NCBI GenBank assembly: GCA_022702545.1
Contig: JAHRBC010000001.1
Location: 310,001-374,000, forward strand
Source: Phycomyces nitens
Lineage: Eukaryota > Mucoromycota > Mucoromycetes > Mucorales > Phycomycetaceae
Length of the DNA stretch: 64,000 nt
Reading direction: 5' to 3'
The notes beneath the pieces were generated by a model that saw only the letters and a program-made list of their open reading frames with translations, searched no databases and had not been told where the DNA came from. Of the stretch, positions 1 to 11,607 are shown one piece after another. A program made the position numbers and the translations under genes. The stretch's first letter is position 1; every line of letters starts with the position of its first letter.

Positions 1-539
1 GGCAAGAAAAAGTAAGGGCCATAAAACATGTACAGGACACCAATGGTAGACAGGGAAAGGTTGTGCTCTGGGTTAAACCACATGTCAACCATGACAGGCA
101 GCACGGTAGTCATCACATGCGAGGCATAGACTATGGTTGCCACATTAGATGCAATATTCAACAAACCGTTTACTTACTTGCAAGCCCAAGACGAATAAGA
201 GGTGTGTCTTTGAAAATGGTTAATTACTAACAATCGTATTGGTCTCGACTTACTATAGTACAGTCCATAACACGCGTAGATAAAGAATGGCAGCTGAACA
301 AACGCCTCACACATCACAAACGACAGAAACCAGTACTTTGTTGGACCGGCCAAAAACGGATCACCGAATTGGTCAACGTACCAGACGATTACATTTTTCA
401 GAAAAAGAGGTACCAGAGATGATGGGTAGATGATTTGGAGATCTATAAAAAGAGTGGTCGGAATGTGTATAGCAAAATACGTAAAAAAGATGAGATCCAA
501 TCGTCTCTCTGAGAATCTAGTCATTGGAATCTTTAACAA
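1..539 (-). CDS. TMEM97: TMEM97/EXPERA-domain membrane protein, 3' end outside window
   Basis: Predicted exons are 254-539, 178-207 and <1-130 on the minus strand, joined by GT-AG introns; the 30-nt middle exon keeps the frame. The protein starts MLKIPMTRFSERRLDLIFF and shows the four-helix plan of the sigma-2 receptor/TMEM97 family: a hydrophobic first helix, an FGDPF loop segment, a WF-SF helix, then YASHVMTTVLPV, which aligns with the family's conserved H-TTT/L-P segment, and a last visible piece ending GPYFFL. Family members are ER membrane proteins that bind sterols or regulate cholesterol traffic. Start chosen at the only upstream Met, 539. The C-terminus and stop lie beyond position 1. 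Neighbour UXT lies upstream on the same strand. Confidence 0.85.
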
Positions 540-565
540 ATAGATGTAGAGCAGGACGGATAAAA

Positions 566-655
566 TACATTATATATATATATATATAATATATATAATA
601 TATTTATTTATTTATATAATTATTATAATACACTATAATATACATATATATACAT
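566..655. repeat. AT-rich low-complexity tract
   Basis: Runs of TA and TTTA dominate this stretch between the start of the TMEM97-like gene (539) and the stop of the UXT-like gene (673). It is the only intergenic DNA between them and so must hold the promoter of the former and the terminator of the latter. No individual motif can be assigned. Confidence 0.6.
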
Positions 656-672
656 GTATAGATTGTATTATG

Positions 673-1317
673 TTACGATGCCTGCTCGCCTCTTTGAGCC
701 TCCAACACTTCTGACATTGCTTCATAGGCCTATGATTGTATTAGTACCCCCCCTTCTAGACCACAAATCCAATCAAATCCAATTAATTCTCACCATCTTC
801 ATGTGTGCTCTTATGCTGTCTGCTTCCCGAGAGAGCTTTTCAATGATACTACAGAGACTATTTGAGTATTGTTTTCAGACAATTCGGTCTTACCTTGAGA
901 GCTGCTTTTCCTTTTTGCCAATAAAGACCAATGCTTCATCAAGGGTGAATTGGACATGGAACTCAAACCCGACATTCAGATAAATGTACTTTGTATCCTG
1001 ACTATGATTGTTAGGCTATTTTATCTAGTGCCAAAGAGACATACATGTGGGCCTGAGCATAGAATTGAGATCCCAGATCAACCAGGGTCTTTAATTCTGT
1101 CAATTGATTAGATTGGATTGACTCGATCTGGATCTTCAACTTTTGACTTGTCAAATGAGTGTCTGGGTGCTATTGATGGTGTGGCTTACTATTCAGAAAG
1201 AGAATCAAGGACGGCATCGCGTCTGTCGAGGACGATCTTGAGGTTTGGTTTTAATTTGAGGTTGATAAACTCATCGTATTTCTGCAATACAGCATCAAGG
1301 GATTCTTCCTTGGCCAT
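673..1317 (-). CDS. UXT: UXT-type prefoldin-like (alpha-class) chaperone subunit
   Basis: Five exons on the minus strand (1190-1317, 1045-1146, 894-1001, 794-848, 673-729) give 450 nt and 149 residues, close to the ~157 of human UXT. Recognisable segments are KYDEFINLKLKPNLKIVLDR (N-terminal coil), then LTELKTLVDLGSQFY, then IYLNVGFEFHVQFTLDEAL, matching the family's VDLG...IYVALGYGFFLELTLAEAL block, then a C-terminal coil EKLSREADSIRAHMKM. Prefoldin-like alpha subunits form hairpin coiled coils around two central beta hairpins and work in the URI/R2TP prefoldin-like complex. An upstream in-frame Met exists at 1404, but the start at 1317 (MAKEESL) gives the family length. All introns obey GT-AG and keep phase, so the gene looks intact. 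Confidence 0.9.
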
Positions 1318-1528
1318 CTTGTTATTGTTGTTGAGAGAGGGGCAAACAAGCGTTGGTCTGTTTAAGGATATTTTCAATCGCCGCATACAATGAGGGTAGC
1401 TCATTTCAAGCAGGCCAAGGGCGCGTGTAACAAAGGTGCAAAATTAATAATAATAATAAAAATAATAAAAATAAAAAAGAAACGCACAAGCTTGTGTGTG
1501 AATGAGCAACTGAGGGGATTCCAATTGC

Positions 1529-1573
1529 CTGCTTTCTTCTTCTCTCTTTTTCTTTCCTTTTTCTTTCTTTCAA
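1529..1573 (+). promoter_or_regulatory. Pyrimidine-rich tract before the RabGAP start codon
   Basis: About 45 bases of almost pure C/T (CTTCTTCTCTC...TTTCTTTC) lie directly upstream of the ATG at 1575. CT-rich stretches commonly mark transcription start regions of fungal genes. It sits in the 257-bp divergent region shared with the UXT-like gene. The role is inferred from position only. Confidence 0.4.
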
Positions 1574-1574
1574 T

Positions 1575-3667
1575 ATGGAGTCCTTCACTACCCCCACCCC
1601 CACCACTCCTTTCGAGCATGCTCTAGAAGCCCCCAAGCTGCCCTCCAAGCCAGAATCATTTGATTATTCGGACGGGGCCAGCAGTGGGTCCATAGACACC
1701 ATTGCAACCGAAAAAACCAAGCAGGACCCACCAGCAGTAGGCAGACGCCGTCGAGCCATGACCGTAACCCAACAGGGCCGGCCAACCATCAACACAAGCG
1801 AGCCAGAATCCGAGTCCGAGTCGGAGGAATATGTTTCTGACGATGAATCGAGCTGGGCAAACGAAAAGGCTGGAGAGCCACACTCTCCACTCAATAATGG
1901 TTTGACTATCCAGGACCAGATCCATGGTCTACAGGACATTTCATCTTCGATAATGGAAGATTCAGACTCCGATCCCGAAGATATTGTCAAACACCTCTCT
2001 CGCCAAAGCCAGCGATCAACAGTGTCATCCTTAAGTTCATTTGTCTCTAGCAATTCAAAGTATGATATGCTTCTGGCCCGGCTCGGCACCCGCGAAACTG
2101 GGTCACCCGAGGCAAGGTCATCCCAGGAATCCAGCCACACCCTTGATTACCAACCCGATTCTCTCATCAAGGGAGACGAGGAATTCGACTGGGGTAATCT
2201 ATACAATCAACCCACCACCCTTCATAGGCCTCACACTATTTTATCTAGACTTTTGGTCAAAGGTCATCGCGGACTTTAATAGCGTTGCCAAGTCTGAGCC
2301 CAAAGTGCTGTCATACCACATCCAACGAGGAATCCCACCAAGCGTACGCTGTATGGTGTGGGAACTCTTGACAAAATCAAAGGATCCCCAGCTGGAAGAC
2401 CAGTATATGCAACTTCTTGGCGAAGAGTCTGTCTATGAGCAGGCAATTGCCCGCGATCTCCTAAGGACATTTCCGGAACACGATTTCTTCCAGAGTAGAG
2501 ATGGTCAAGAAGCTCTTTTTAATGTCGTAAAAGCCTACTCATTGTACGACAAGGAAGTCGGCTACTCTCAAGGTCTTGCACATGTTGCCGGTCCACTTCT
2601 CTTGAAAGTAAGCCTATTTTTTTTAGTTTGTTTGTTGATTATTTGGTTTTATGGCTCTAAAAAAAACCCAACCCTTATCGCATCTCTAGATGCCAGAAGA
2701 AGAGGCGTTTTGTGTATTGGTACAGCTGATGAACCGCTATGGTCTACGGGGCAACTTCTCTCCCCAGCCGGAACTGCTTGCCCAGCGTCTCTTTCAACTC
2801 GATGGCCTGCTCGCTGACCATCTTCCCCATGTCCGTCGCCATTTTGAGGTCCAGGGTGTGCAAGCCAACATGTATGCCACCCAGTGGTTCCTCACCCTCT
2901 TCACCTACAAATTCCCCCTCGAGGTCATCTTTAGACTTTACGATGTAATCTTTTCAGAGGGCATCGACGTTGTCTTTAGATTCTCCCTTGCACTCTTGGA
3001 AAAGAACCAGTCTAAAATCCTCGGTCTCGATTTCGACCACCTTATACCCTTTTTAAAAAACGATCTTCTTGAAGTATATAATGCAAGTATCTTATTTAAT
3101 TCATATTTACTCTTTGACTGATAATGTACACTATAGGAAAACTCCAGTCTGTTTATCCACGACGCTTTCCAGATTACCATTGCACAAAAACGTCTCGAGA
3201 AATTGGCCAAGGAGTACCAAGTCGAAGCTGCCCGAGCAAACTCTGAAGCCGAGGCAATCGAAGCCATGCGACGACAAAATAAGGCCCTGTCCGAAACTGT
3301 ACGCCAGCTTGAAATCCACATTACTGACCTCAACAAAGGACACAAGGAGGTTGCTACAGATCTCATTAGCACAAAAATGGAGATTGCGCGCTTCCATGAC
3401 GAAAACGACGCTCTCAGACAACAATCCTATGATCTCAAGAAAGCTTTGGAGACAATGCCATTCGAAGTCGAGCAGCGAGTAAAGGATGAAATGGAAATAT
3501 TGGCTACAAAGAATGCTGCTCTTGTTGAACGCAATTCGTCTTTAGAAGACCAGTTGGTGTACATGGAGAACATGGTTATAGATATCAAAGTCAAGTATGC
3601 GGACAGTGAGAACGAAAGAGAAACACTACGACAACGTCTTTCTGAACTGAAACGCTTAATGGGTTAA
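1575..3667 (+). CDS. TBC-domain Rab GTPase-activating protein with C-terminal coiled coil (GYP5/EVI5 type)
   Basis: Exons 1575-2193, 2249-2607, 2690-3073 and 3137-3667 give about 630 residues. The first ~205 residues are Ser/Glu-rich and probably disordered. The TBC domain follows (~residues 220-430), with IQRGIPPSVRCMVW, the arginine finger IARDLLRTFP (IxxDxxR) and the glutamine finger GYSQG (YxQG), so both catalytic fingers are present. Then MPEEEAFCVLV and MYATQWFLTLF match EVI5/Gyp5 proteins. The last ~180 residues are a long heptad-rich coiled coil starting QKRLEKLAKEY. These enzymes stimulate GTP hydrolysis on Rab/Ypt GTPases in secretory traffic. The third donor could be 3074 (used here, keeps phase) or a nearby alternative. 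No damage seen. Confidence 0.9.
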
Positions 3668-3949
3668 AAAGACGATTAAAGACAAACAGGAGCATGGAAA
3701 TTGAAAGATGGCTCTGCGGATGTTTAGTAAATCTATAGATACCATGAGTATATTCACATGTATTCATACACAAATTCTGTATTTTTTTTTGGTAATTATG
3801 TAAAGTGTGCAGGCAGACCAAGTTTTTATATAAATTGATACGAATACTGGAAACTATCAAAGAGAAAGTACATGAAATACAATCGAAAGACCAATTTCAA
3901 CTTGTAATAGAAACACCAAGACCATATTAATCTTTTGGGAGATTCTTGA
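3668..3949. other. Intergenic DNA after the RabGAP gene
   Basis: AT-rich 3' flank of the RabGAP gene up to the first MULE-type terminal repeat. I see no coding frame, RNA or repeat here; it marks the boundary between the host gene island and the transposon-rich remainder. Confidence 0.5.
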
Positions 3950-4095
3950 TACACTCCCTTATTACACTCCGCCCGTCAAAAAACCAAAAAAGTCTGACGT
4001 AGGCTTTTTGTGAGGATTGTAATTAGTTCTTCATACACTCCCTCAATACACTCCCATCAGGACATCAAAAAGACTAATGTAGACTTTTTTTTGTA
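3950..4095. repeat. Left terminal inverted repeat of the MULE, double
   Basis: Two tandem versions of the same ~75-bp end are seen (from about 3950 and from 4034), each with ACACTCC...CACTCC, then AAAAAAGTCTGACGTAG or AAAAAGACTAATGTAG. The related fragment at 20.5-20.64 kb is also double, so the duplicated end is probably part of the family and not an accident of this copy. Confidence 0.65.
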
Positions 4096-4133
4096 AAATG
4101 AATTTTAGTACTGTAATTGATATAATATATTTT

Positions 4134-6169
4134 TTAACTCTTAAAAAGGACCGAGTAGTCGACACTGTTGCATGTCTGAGGGAATGCCTCTCTAATTCGA
4201 ACATGGTCAAAGTTGAGAGTTGGCTTATCGAATTTCTTCATTCGGCCTGTAGGAGTACGCTGAAATTCAACGTAGTAAAAGTGTGAAAAGGAAAGAAGGA
4301 GTGTGATCGGATTGTCTGCAGATGTTAATTCCATGTGAATGAGTGGCCAATAAACCTGAGATTCATGGTATGCATTCAGTTTGCCCGTGGTTCTGACAGA
4401 ATGTTCAGAGTACGTGTAAATGATGACAGGTCTTTGGTATGTGTCAGCAACAATTTGAGGGCAGATAAAGGTGCTGAACCACAAGGATAGATCTGTTTGC
4501 CCCAAACAAGGCGATTTGCTTGACTGAAGTCTGTTGATCATTCTCTCCTCTTCATACTGGGCTACAGCATCTGTGACAATTGCTTTGTATAGAGTGTCTT
4601 TGTATCTCATATACATCTTGAGCATATCGCCTTTTACATCCATCCATTTGCATTGGTCCTTGTGTACACCAAAACTGACAGCTCGAAAGCCACAGTTACC
4701 ATCAGCACCAACACTATGAATGGCAGCAATTGCATTTCTAGTTGACTGCGAGTGTATCCATTGGAACGGAGCATCTTTCTTTGCATTGCGATATGTTTGC
4801 AAGCTAAGTGAAAATAGGCCCAATATTTAGTTGTTTTTAAGCACTGTTTTTAGTCTTTACATACCTATCATAGGCAGAGGAGTGATGAGATAAATCTCCT
4901 GTGGCACTTGTTGTATCCTCTTTGGCTTTAATGGCACTTTTATCTGGATAAGAAAAGCTACCATCAACGGCACGTACAAGTAATGTCAACTTTTTTTTTG
5001 TTCGAGGTTGACATGTCTTTTTTCAATCTCCAACTGTCTTTTCTTCTTGTTGTGCTCCTCTTCTTCTTTTTTAATTTTTCTTTTTTTTGGATTTCTTTTT
5101 TTTGGCTTTCATCAAATAGCTCTTGGAGGATTCTCAACCGTCCTGTTCCACTCTTGACACCTCTCTTTGACTTTCTGCCTTTACGATTGGTGTTGGTGGA
5201 AGGAGGCATCAAGAGATCCATATTGATAGCTGGCTTAAGAATCATGACCTCTGTTTTCTCCAAAACTTTGATCGCATCAGAAATCTCTTGCTGGGTACTG
5301 TATAAAGTGACAGTGTTGTATATCCCATGAAGGAGTTGCTCTACACGTGCCATTAGGACCTCTTTGTTGGATGGACAGACCTTTTTCAGATCTGGATTTT
5401 ATATAAAAAACACGAGTAATTAAACCAAGAACAAGAGTTTCAAGAGATGACCAATATAATTTTGTATACTTACTTTCATCAAATTGATCAGCATCTCTTT
5501 CGCTTTTCAACAAAACACTCGTGGGATCAGTTTCATCATCATCGGAATCTTCAGTGTCTTCAACCACCTCAAAATCTTCACCTAATAAAAATAAACAGAT
5601 AATCATAAGGGTTTAGCATTTATATAATAAAAAATTCTCTTTCCTTACTACAAGAATAGTCCTTATCGTCGTTCTGAGCAGAGGAAGTTGGCTCAGAAAC
5701 CAAAACAGAGTTGGCAGTAGAATTATTTGCAGATTCTATTATTTACATAAAAATAAAAGAAACACATGAAGCAATTAATTTAAAGAGTTATTTATGGGCA
5801 TTTGGGAGGCATTCATAGAAGCGCAAATAAAAGTATGTAATATGATTTATGGGTTATTAAAATTAAGCCTTTAATAAAGCATATATAATAGCCAAGTTTT
5901 ATAAAAGTTGTGGTTGTCAGGTTTATTTGGGTTTTATTTCCAAGAAAAAACAAGGTCCCTCTTTATCATAAATTGGAGTTTTACTTTCTTTCAAAGATAC
6001 TCTGATAGTATACTTACCTGTATAAATGCACCCCTAGAAGCCTACATAGATTCTCAGCACTTACCTAAGTTTTCTTTGCTCTCTAGATCAGGCTCAACAA
6101 CACAGATGAGAGGGACATTCTCTGTTTTCTCTTCAAAGTCTATGTAAAGAAATATCAGTCAGAACATAT
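4134..6169 (-). pseudogene. 3' part of the MULE transposase gene: linkers and OTU-like protease domain
   Basis: The last exon (4134-4803) encodes an OTU-type cysteine protease fold: GADGNCGFRAVS holds the Asp and nucleophile Cys of the family, WFSTFICPQIVADTY the central region, and LLSFSHFYYVEF the catalytic His region. Upstream small exons encode an acidic stretch (EDTEDSDDDETD, ~5.5 kb), a Lys-rich linker (5.35-4.97 kb) and FSYPDKSAIKAKED (~4.95 kb). The frame slips at a nine-A run near 4990, so this copy is probably broken even without the Ty3 insertion at 6170. The domain order after SWIM suggests the protease is fused to the transposase C-terminus. Confidence 0.7.
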
Positions 6170-6448
6170 TGTGGTAATTAAGGGTTTTTAGGGAACTTAT
6201 AGATACTGTGAGAGTGTTATTTATTGAAGAAAGAATATTATGGTGGTTTATATAGTTATTATTCTAGTTCCCTTGTTCTATTAATCTCTATTGTGTAATG
6301 GTCGGTTATCACTGTAGTAGTGTGAAGTGTACGTGTGCCTGGTGTGTAACTGCTCCTGGGATGTTATCTTGCCATGGTCATTAGCAAAGAGGAACCAGAT
6401 ATTGGTTGTGGAGTTTGTATTTCACTCAAATGTGGTGTGTATACCACA
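6170..6448 (-). repeat. 3' LTR of the Ty3/Gypsy element
   Basis: 279 bp, TGTGGT...ACCACA, differing from the other LTR at about three positions. The CATAT target duplication lies immediately left. Confidence 0.95.
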
Positions 6449-6460
6449 TTACCCCCTTCC
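6449..6460 (-). promoter_or_regulatory. Polypurine tract
   Basis: On the minus strand GGAAGGGGGTAA abuts the 3' LTR, the expected place and composition of the plus-strand primer for reverse transcription. Confidence 0.8.
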
Positions 6461-6514
6461 AGGTTGAATAACCGTTTCGCAGAGGTTGAGCTACTTTAAA
6501 CTGAAAGGACCATG

Positions 6515-9500
6515 TTAGCGTCTTGTGCGTTTGCTTTGGCGTGTAGGTGTATGCTGCTGTTTGCGGCGTTTGCTAATGTACGTTGCATTGACTGTGCGTG
6601 TCTGATTTAGTAGTGTCTTGTCTGTTGGTGTTGTACCAAGTCGATCCCAATAATCCGCGATAGGTTTAGGGCTGCCAAAGGATTCTGGGTCTTGCCATGT
6701 ATCATCCTTTTCTTCATAGCCTTCCCATCTAACTCTATATTCGTATTTTCCTTTGGCCAGTTCTCTGTGTGCTACGACTGCTCTGACTGTAAAGTACTCT
6801 TTACCGATTTTCTGGACTTCATCAAGTGAGACGAGTTTGTCCTGTGAAATTAACTTGAGTTGTGACGGTGGATATTCTCTGGGCATCAGCAGTCCTTGTT
6901 CATCCATGAGGACGTAAGAACCTCCCTGTTTCTCTCTGACTACAGTATATGGACCTTGGTATGCTGGTTCCAGTTTACCACGTTGTAGTTCTTTAATCAT
7001 GACTTGGCTATTAGGAGGGAATTTTATCATCCTGTACTTATTGTCAAACTTGCCCTTTTGTGCATTAGTCATTGCTTTTGCTCTTTCAGCGATTGCCGGA
7101 AATACAATGTCTGCCATGTCTTTGATGCGTTTTTGCAATTCGTCTTCTGTGAGAGCTGGAACTGATGGATCATCGGTGTAACTTTTGAAACCGTTCATTG
7201 CTCTGGCAAACATGAGGTTGTAAGGAGCCGTTCCATTACGCTTTGTTACTTTGGCATTCATTGCTAGCTGTATGCTAGGCACATAGAGGTCCCAATCTCT
7301 GGTCGCTCCTTTTATGCATTTCTTTATGGCATTCGTTGATGTTTGTACCCAGCGTTCGGCGACACCGTTTGCTCTAGGGTGATAAGGCGTGGCTAATCTG
7401 TGGTCAAATCCAGATGCTTCAGCTAGTTTCTTCATAAGTGAGTTTACGAACTCTTTGCCATTGTCTGATTGTAGGTATCTAGGGAATCCGAAATTACAGA
7501 AGACGTTGATTACAGTGTTCACTATGGTGTCCTGTGTCTTATCAGGTATTGCACGTAATACACAAAATCTTGTGCAAATGTCTACCATTACGAGTAAGTA
7601 GTTGTTACTGTTATGTGAGGTCGTGAAAGGGCCTGCGAGGTCGATAGCCCAATGGTCGCATGGTAAATATGCATGAATTGGTCGTAGAGGGTGATAACCT
7701 TTCTTTGCTATGTTATACTTTTGGCACTCTATACAGCTTTGTACTACCTTGACGGCGTCTCTGTGTATGTTTGTCCAGTGTATGCCTTCGTTGTGAAGTG
7801 AGTTTGTTATGGCCTCTGCTCCAAAGTGTCCAAAAGCATGTGCTTTGGTGAGAAGGTCTTCTCGTTCACTCTCTGGTGGGGTTAGCATTTCATTGTAATT
7901 GTTGTTGACTAGCGTTTGTTGCCTGTTGATGACCATTTTTCGGCCGCTGTGAGGTTCTGCGTAGTCATTACCCCCTTCCAGCTCTTTATCCGTAGGAAAA
8001 AGGCGTGATAATTGGTCGGGTAGGATGTTGCTGAGACCAGGTAGATGGAGTACCTCAAATGAATATTCGAGTATAGTGTCTAGCCAGTTTATCATCATAG
8101 CATTGGCTATCTTTTGTGTGTGAATATATGTGAGCGCTTTGTGATCGGTATACAGGGTGAATGGATTACCCCAGAGGTACTTGTGAAATTTGTTTAGTGC
8201 ATATATAACGGCGAGTAGTTCACGTTTAGTAGTTGAATAGTTGCGTTCACTCTTGGATAAGGCGCGTGCCATGAATCCTATATGCCTAGTTTCGCCATTG
8301 ATAACTTGGTAGAGTACAGCTCCTATGCCTACGTTGGATGCATCTGTTGCGACACTGAAGGGATACTTCAGGTTAGGGTAACACAAAATTGGAAGCTTGA
8401 GTAATATTGCTTTGAGCGTTGTGAAACTTTGGGCATGCTTATCAGTCCATATGTGCTCCAGGGTACCCTCATTGCGAAGCTGGTCCAGGGGTGCTGTGAG
8501 TTGAGCGACATTGGGAATATGCTCTCTGAAGTAATTGATAACGCCCAGAAAGCGTTGTATGTCTTTTCCAGTGCTGGGAAGAGGCCACTCTTGTATGTTA
8601 CTAACCTTTCGTGTGTCTAACGATATACCTTTTTCCGATACGCAAAAGCCTAGTAGAAAGACTGCTCTTTGTGCGAAATGGCACTTTTTTGGGTTTAATA
8701 TGAGATTTACTTTAGTGAGCTGTTGTATTGCCGCATTCACATGAGCTGTATGTTCCTGCATGTTGCGAGAAAACACTACGATATCATCCACAAACGTGGT
8801 GACGAAGGGCATGTCTTGAAAGACGATGTTCATAACTCGTTGGAATTTAGAAGAGATGGGCTTCAGTCCAAATGGACAACCGCGAAACATGTATTGTCTT
8901 CCTTTGAAAGTAAATGTTGTCTTTGGTCTGTCTGGTTTGTACACCTCAAAACGATGGAAGGCACTCGTAAGGTCTAGGGTTGTAAATATGACCGCATCTT
9001 TGAGTGTGTGGAAGATATCCCTGATTAAAGGTAAAGGATATCGGTCTTCTTTTAGCAGTTTGTTGATGTGTCAAGGGTCTAGGCAAGGTCTTCTGTCTGT
9101 GTAGTTGCCAAACATATCTTTCTTGGGAGCTAGTGTAATTGGGCTGTTCCATGCTGTGTCATTGGATGCTACCTCAATTGTACCATTGGCTAACCAAGTG
9201 TTCACCGTTTCTTGTATTCTGGGTTCGTACACCACTGGTAAAGGGTACTGTCGTCTGTAGGACGTAACTCCAGCTGGTGTGTCAATATGTATTACAGATT
9301 CAGGAATTGTACAAAATGATGTCTTTGGTATAAGTTTGTTGGCTTCTATCAATGCTTCTATCGATCTCATAAACTGATTGTGTTCATCACTTGTGCCTGC
9401 AGGTGAATTATTAGGCTCGGGCACATCGTTGGGTATGTCTTTTCGTGATGAATCGATGTTTTGATCATCCCATTTAGTGGCTAAATTTGTGATAGTCATA

Positions 9501-11236
9501 CCCAATTTTGGCATTAAGTCTGTGCCAATGCTTATCTGGGTGTCTAAGGCTAAATTCATGATAATGAAGCTATGTTGTAATGTCTTATTTTTGTATGATA
9601 GTATAACATTATCTACTGATCCTAGGTGTTCCGCTACATTGCCTTGTGAGGCTAAGTATATTTTTTGTTGGTGTAAGACCTTTTTATTTGTGTTAAGATG
9701 AAGGGATTGAGCTAGTTGGGGTGAGATAAAGGAAGCATTCTCCCCCGAGTCTACCAGTGCCCATGTCCATTCATTCTGTACAAGTATAGGAACGTATAGT
9801 GAGCCATTGTTATAGGAAGGCGGTTTATTTTCATTATCATTATTGTTGTTTTTTATATGTGAAAGGTGTTTACCTTGTGCTTGTATGTTCAAATGACTGA
9901 GGTTGACCTCAATCCTGTCATTGACTGCTTCTTCTGCTTGGACCAGTCTGGTGCTACGGTTAGCAAGAACTGGGGTCTTGACCCGCGACGATTGGAACTC
10001 TGGACATCTGTGCCCATGTACATATGGTACCTTCTTGCAATAATAGCACAGGTTTACTGGTCTGGGTCCATTAGAAGTGGCGGTCTTGGGTTCTTTGGAT
10101 ATCAGACCTTGGAGCAACTGACACTCCTCACGGGTGTGTCTTCCTTTTGGATGGACTGGGCAACCACCAGTGGTGCTACTGTTACTCTTGCGTCCAAAGC
10201 GGGGAGTACCTTTGCTTCTTTTGAAAGTGCTGTTCTCTTGATATTCTTCTTGCCGCCGTTTGTGTCCACCAGCCCAGCGTTCTTCTTGGGACCGGGTTTC
10301 TGATTCTTCTCCACTGGTAGCGATGACTAAAGGGATTACTTGGTTGATATCTTTTGGAATTGTCAAGCCGTAGTGTTGAGTGAGTGTCTGCCAGGCTTTT
10401 TCTCTGGTTGATTTGGTGAGGGATGATACAAACAGCCAAACCAATTCTTCTCCGTTTTGCAGAGCTGCAGCGTGTGCCGCGTCTTGATATCTTTCTGCAT
10501 AGGCTCGTACCAGCTCTCCTGGTTCCTGGATGAGAAATCTCATCTCATGCCTTTTCATCCATAGATGATAAGGGTTTCCATATTCTTGTTCCATTTGATT
10601 GCAGAATTCTCTCCAAGTGAAGTTCTTTCCAGCCTTGGTGCATTGGAAGGATATTCTCTGGTTTTCATCGCAGGTTAGCCAGAACAGTCGCTCCCAATGT
10701 TTATCAAATGATAGGTTGTGCGCTCTCAATTGCACCTCAAAGTCGTTGAGGAAGGAACGGATGGACTCGTGTACTTTCTTTGTGGGTTGTCTGAGAGGAC
10801 CTCCTTGTAGTTGAAATGCTGGTAAATTCTGGGGAACAAACGAGTCTAACTTGCTGGTTTCTTTGCGGTTTTCCTTTTTGCGCTGCAGGTTACGTATGAC
10901 TTCTTCTGCTGAGGCATCAGCCAGGGCTTCTTGGGCCGACAGAAAGGCTTCCCATCGGGCATTAGTGTTGTTTACAGCTGATTGTGCTGTGTTTAGGTCC
11001 TCTGCTGTGGACTTTGGGTTTGATAGGACCTTGAGAAGGTCTGCCGAAGCATTTTTGCGACGTATGTCAAGGTCGGTGCCAATAGCCATGACATCAATTC
11101 CTGTTGTTTCTTCTCCGTTCTCAATCACTTCACCCATGATTTGATCTTCTATGATTGAGATATCAGAGTTGACGGTCTCATTCTGCTCGCTGTCACCTGA
11201 GCTGGTGAGGGATGCATTGGCGATATGGTCAGACAT
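6515..11236 (-). pseudogene. Gag-Pol polyprotein of the chromovirus with one in-frame stop
   Basis: One 1573-codon frame, open except for TGA at 9071-9073 between DRRPCLDP and HINKLL (a likely CGA to TGA change). Domains in order: gag with a Cys/His knuckle near CYYCKKVPYVHGHRC; aspartic protease ALVDSG (~residue 495); reverse transcriptase with FVDDIVVF (~815); RNase H with ATDASNVG; integrase with HH-CC finger (HAFGHFG...CIECQ), WAIDLAGPF, SDNGKEF and GVAERW (D, D, E all present); and a C-terminal chromodomain EYRVRWEGYEEKDDTW. Gag and pol share one frame, so no frameshift is needed. The stop would truncate the protein just inside RT; otherwise all catalytic motifs survive. Confidence 0.9.
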
Positions 11237-11328
11237 GTTTCTTGTTAGGGGTGAGGGGAGTATTTGTTTTTTGAAAGAAAATATAATAAGGTATAATAAA
11301 ATATATAAAAATGGTTCACAGTAAAAAA

Positions 11329-11607
11329 TGTGGTAATTAAGGGTTTTTGGAGAACTTATAGATACTGTGAGAGTGTTATTTATTGAAGAAAGAATATTAT
11401 GGTGGTTTATATAGTTATTATTCTAGTTCCCTTGTTCTATTAATCTCTATTGTGTAATGGTCGGTTATCACTGTAGTAGTGTGAAGTGTACATGTGCCTG
11501 GTGTGTAACTGCTCCTGGGATGTTATCTTGCCATGGTCATTAGCAAAGAGGAACCAGATATTGGTTGTGGAGTTTGTATTTCACTCAAATGTGGTGTGTA
11601 TACCACA
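11329..11607 (-). repeat. 5' LTR of the Ty3/Gypsy element
   Basis: 279 bp with TGTGGT/ACCACA ends and CATAT to the right. The DNA just inside it (11.24-11.33 kb) is AT-rich; no convincing tRNA-complementary primer site beginning TGG is adjacent, so a self-priming mechanism is possible but unproven. Confidence 0.95.

Larger units (their letters stand above)
6170..11607 (-). mobile_element. Ty3/Gypsy chromovirus LTR retrotransposon, nearly intact
   Basis: Two 279-bp direct LTRs (6170-6448, 11329-11607) begin TGTGGT and end ACCACA. The element is flanked by the 5-bp duplication CATAT (6165-6169 and 11608-11612). It reads on the minus strand: 5' LTR, gag-pol, polypurine tract, 3' LTR. By hand I count three differences between the LTRs, all transitions, so the insertion is young. 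It sits inside the MULE gene just after the SWIM-finger exon. Confidence 0.95.

Noticed and set aside
654..983. Plus-strand 109-codon ORF
   Set aside because: It is antisense to exons of the UXT-like gene, whose five exons give a strong family match.
1401..1648. Several small ORFs on both strands around the RabGAP start
   Set aside because: Low-complexity Lys/Phe-rich translations of A/T and C/T tracts; no conserved pattern.
4134..4803. Free-standing host OTU deubiquitinase
   Set aside because: It lies inside MULE terminal repeats, and a second copy has the same repeat next to it, so it belongs to the element.
11237..11328. tRNA primer-binding site of the Ty3 element
   Set aside because: No TGG-starting tRNA-complementary stretch adjoins the 5' LTR; not annotated.
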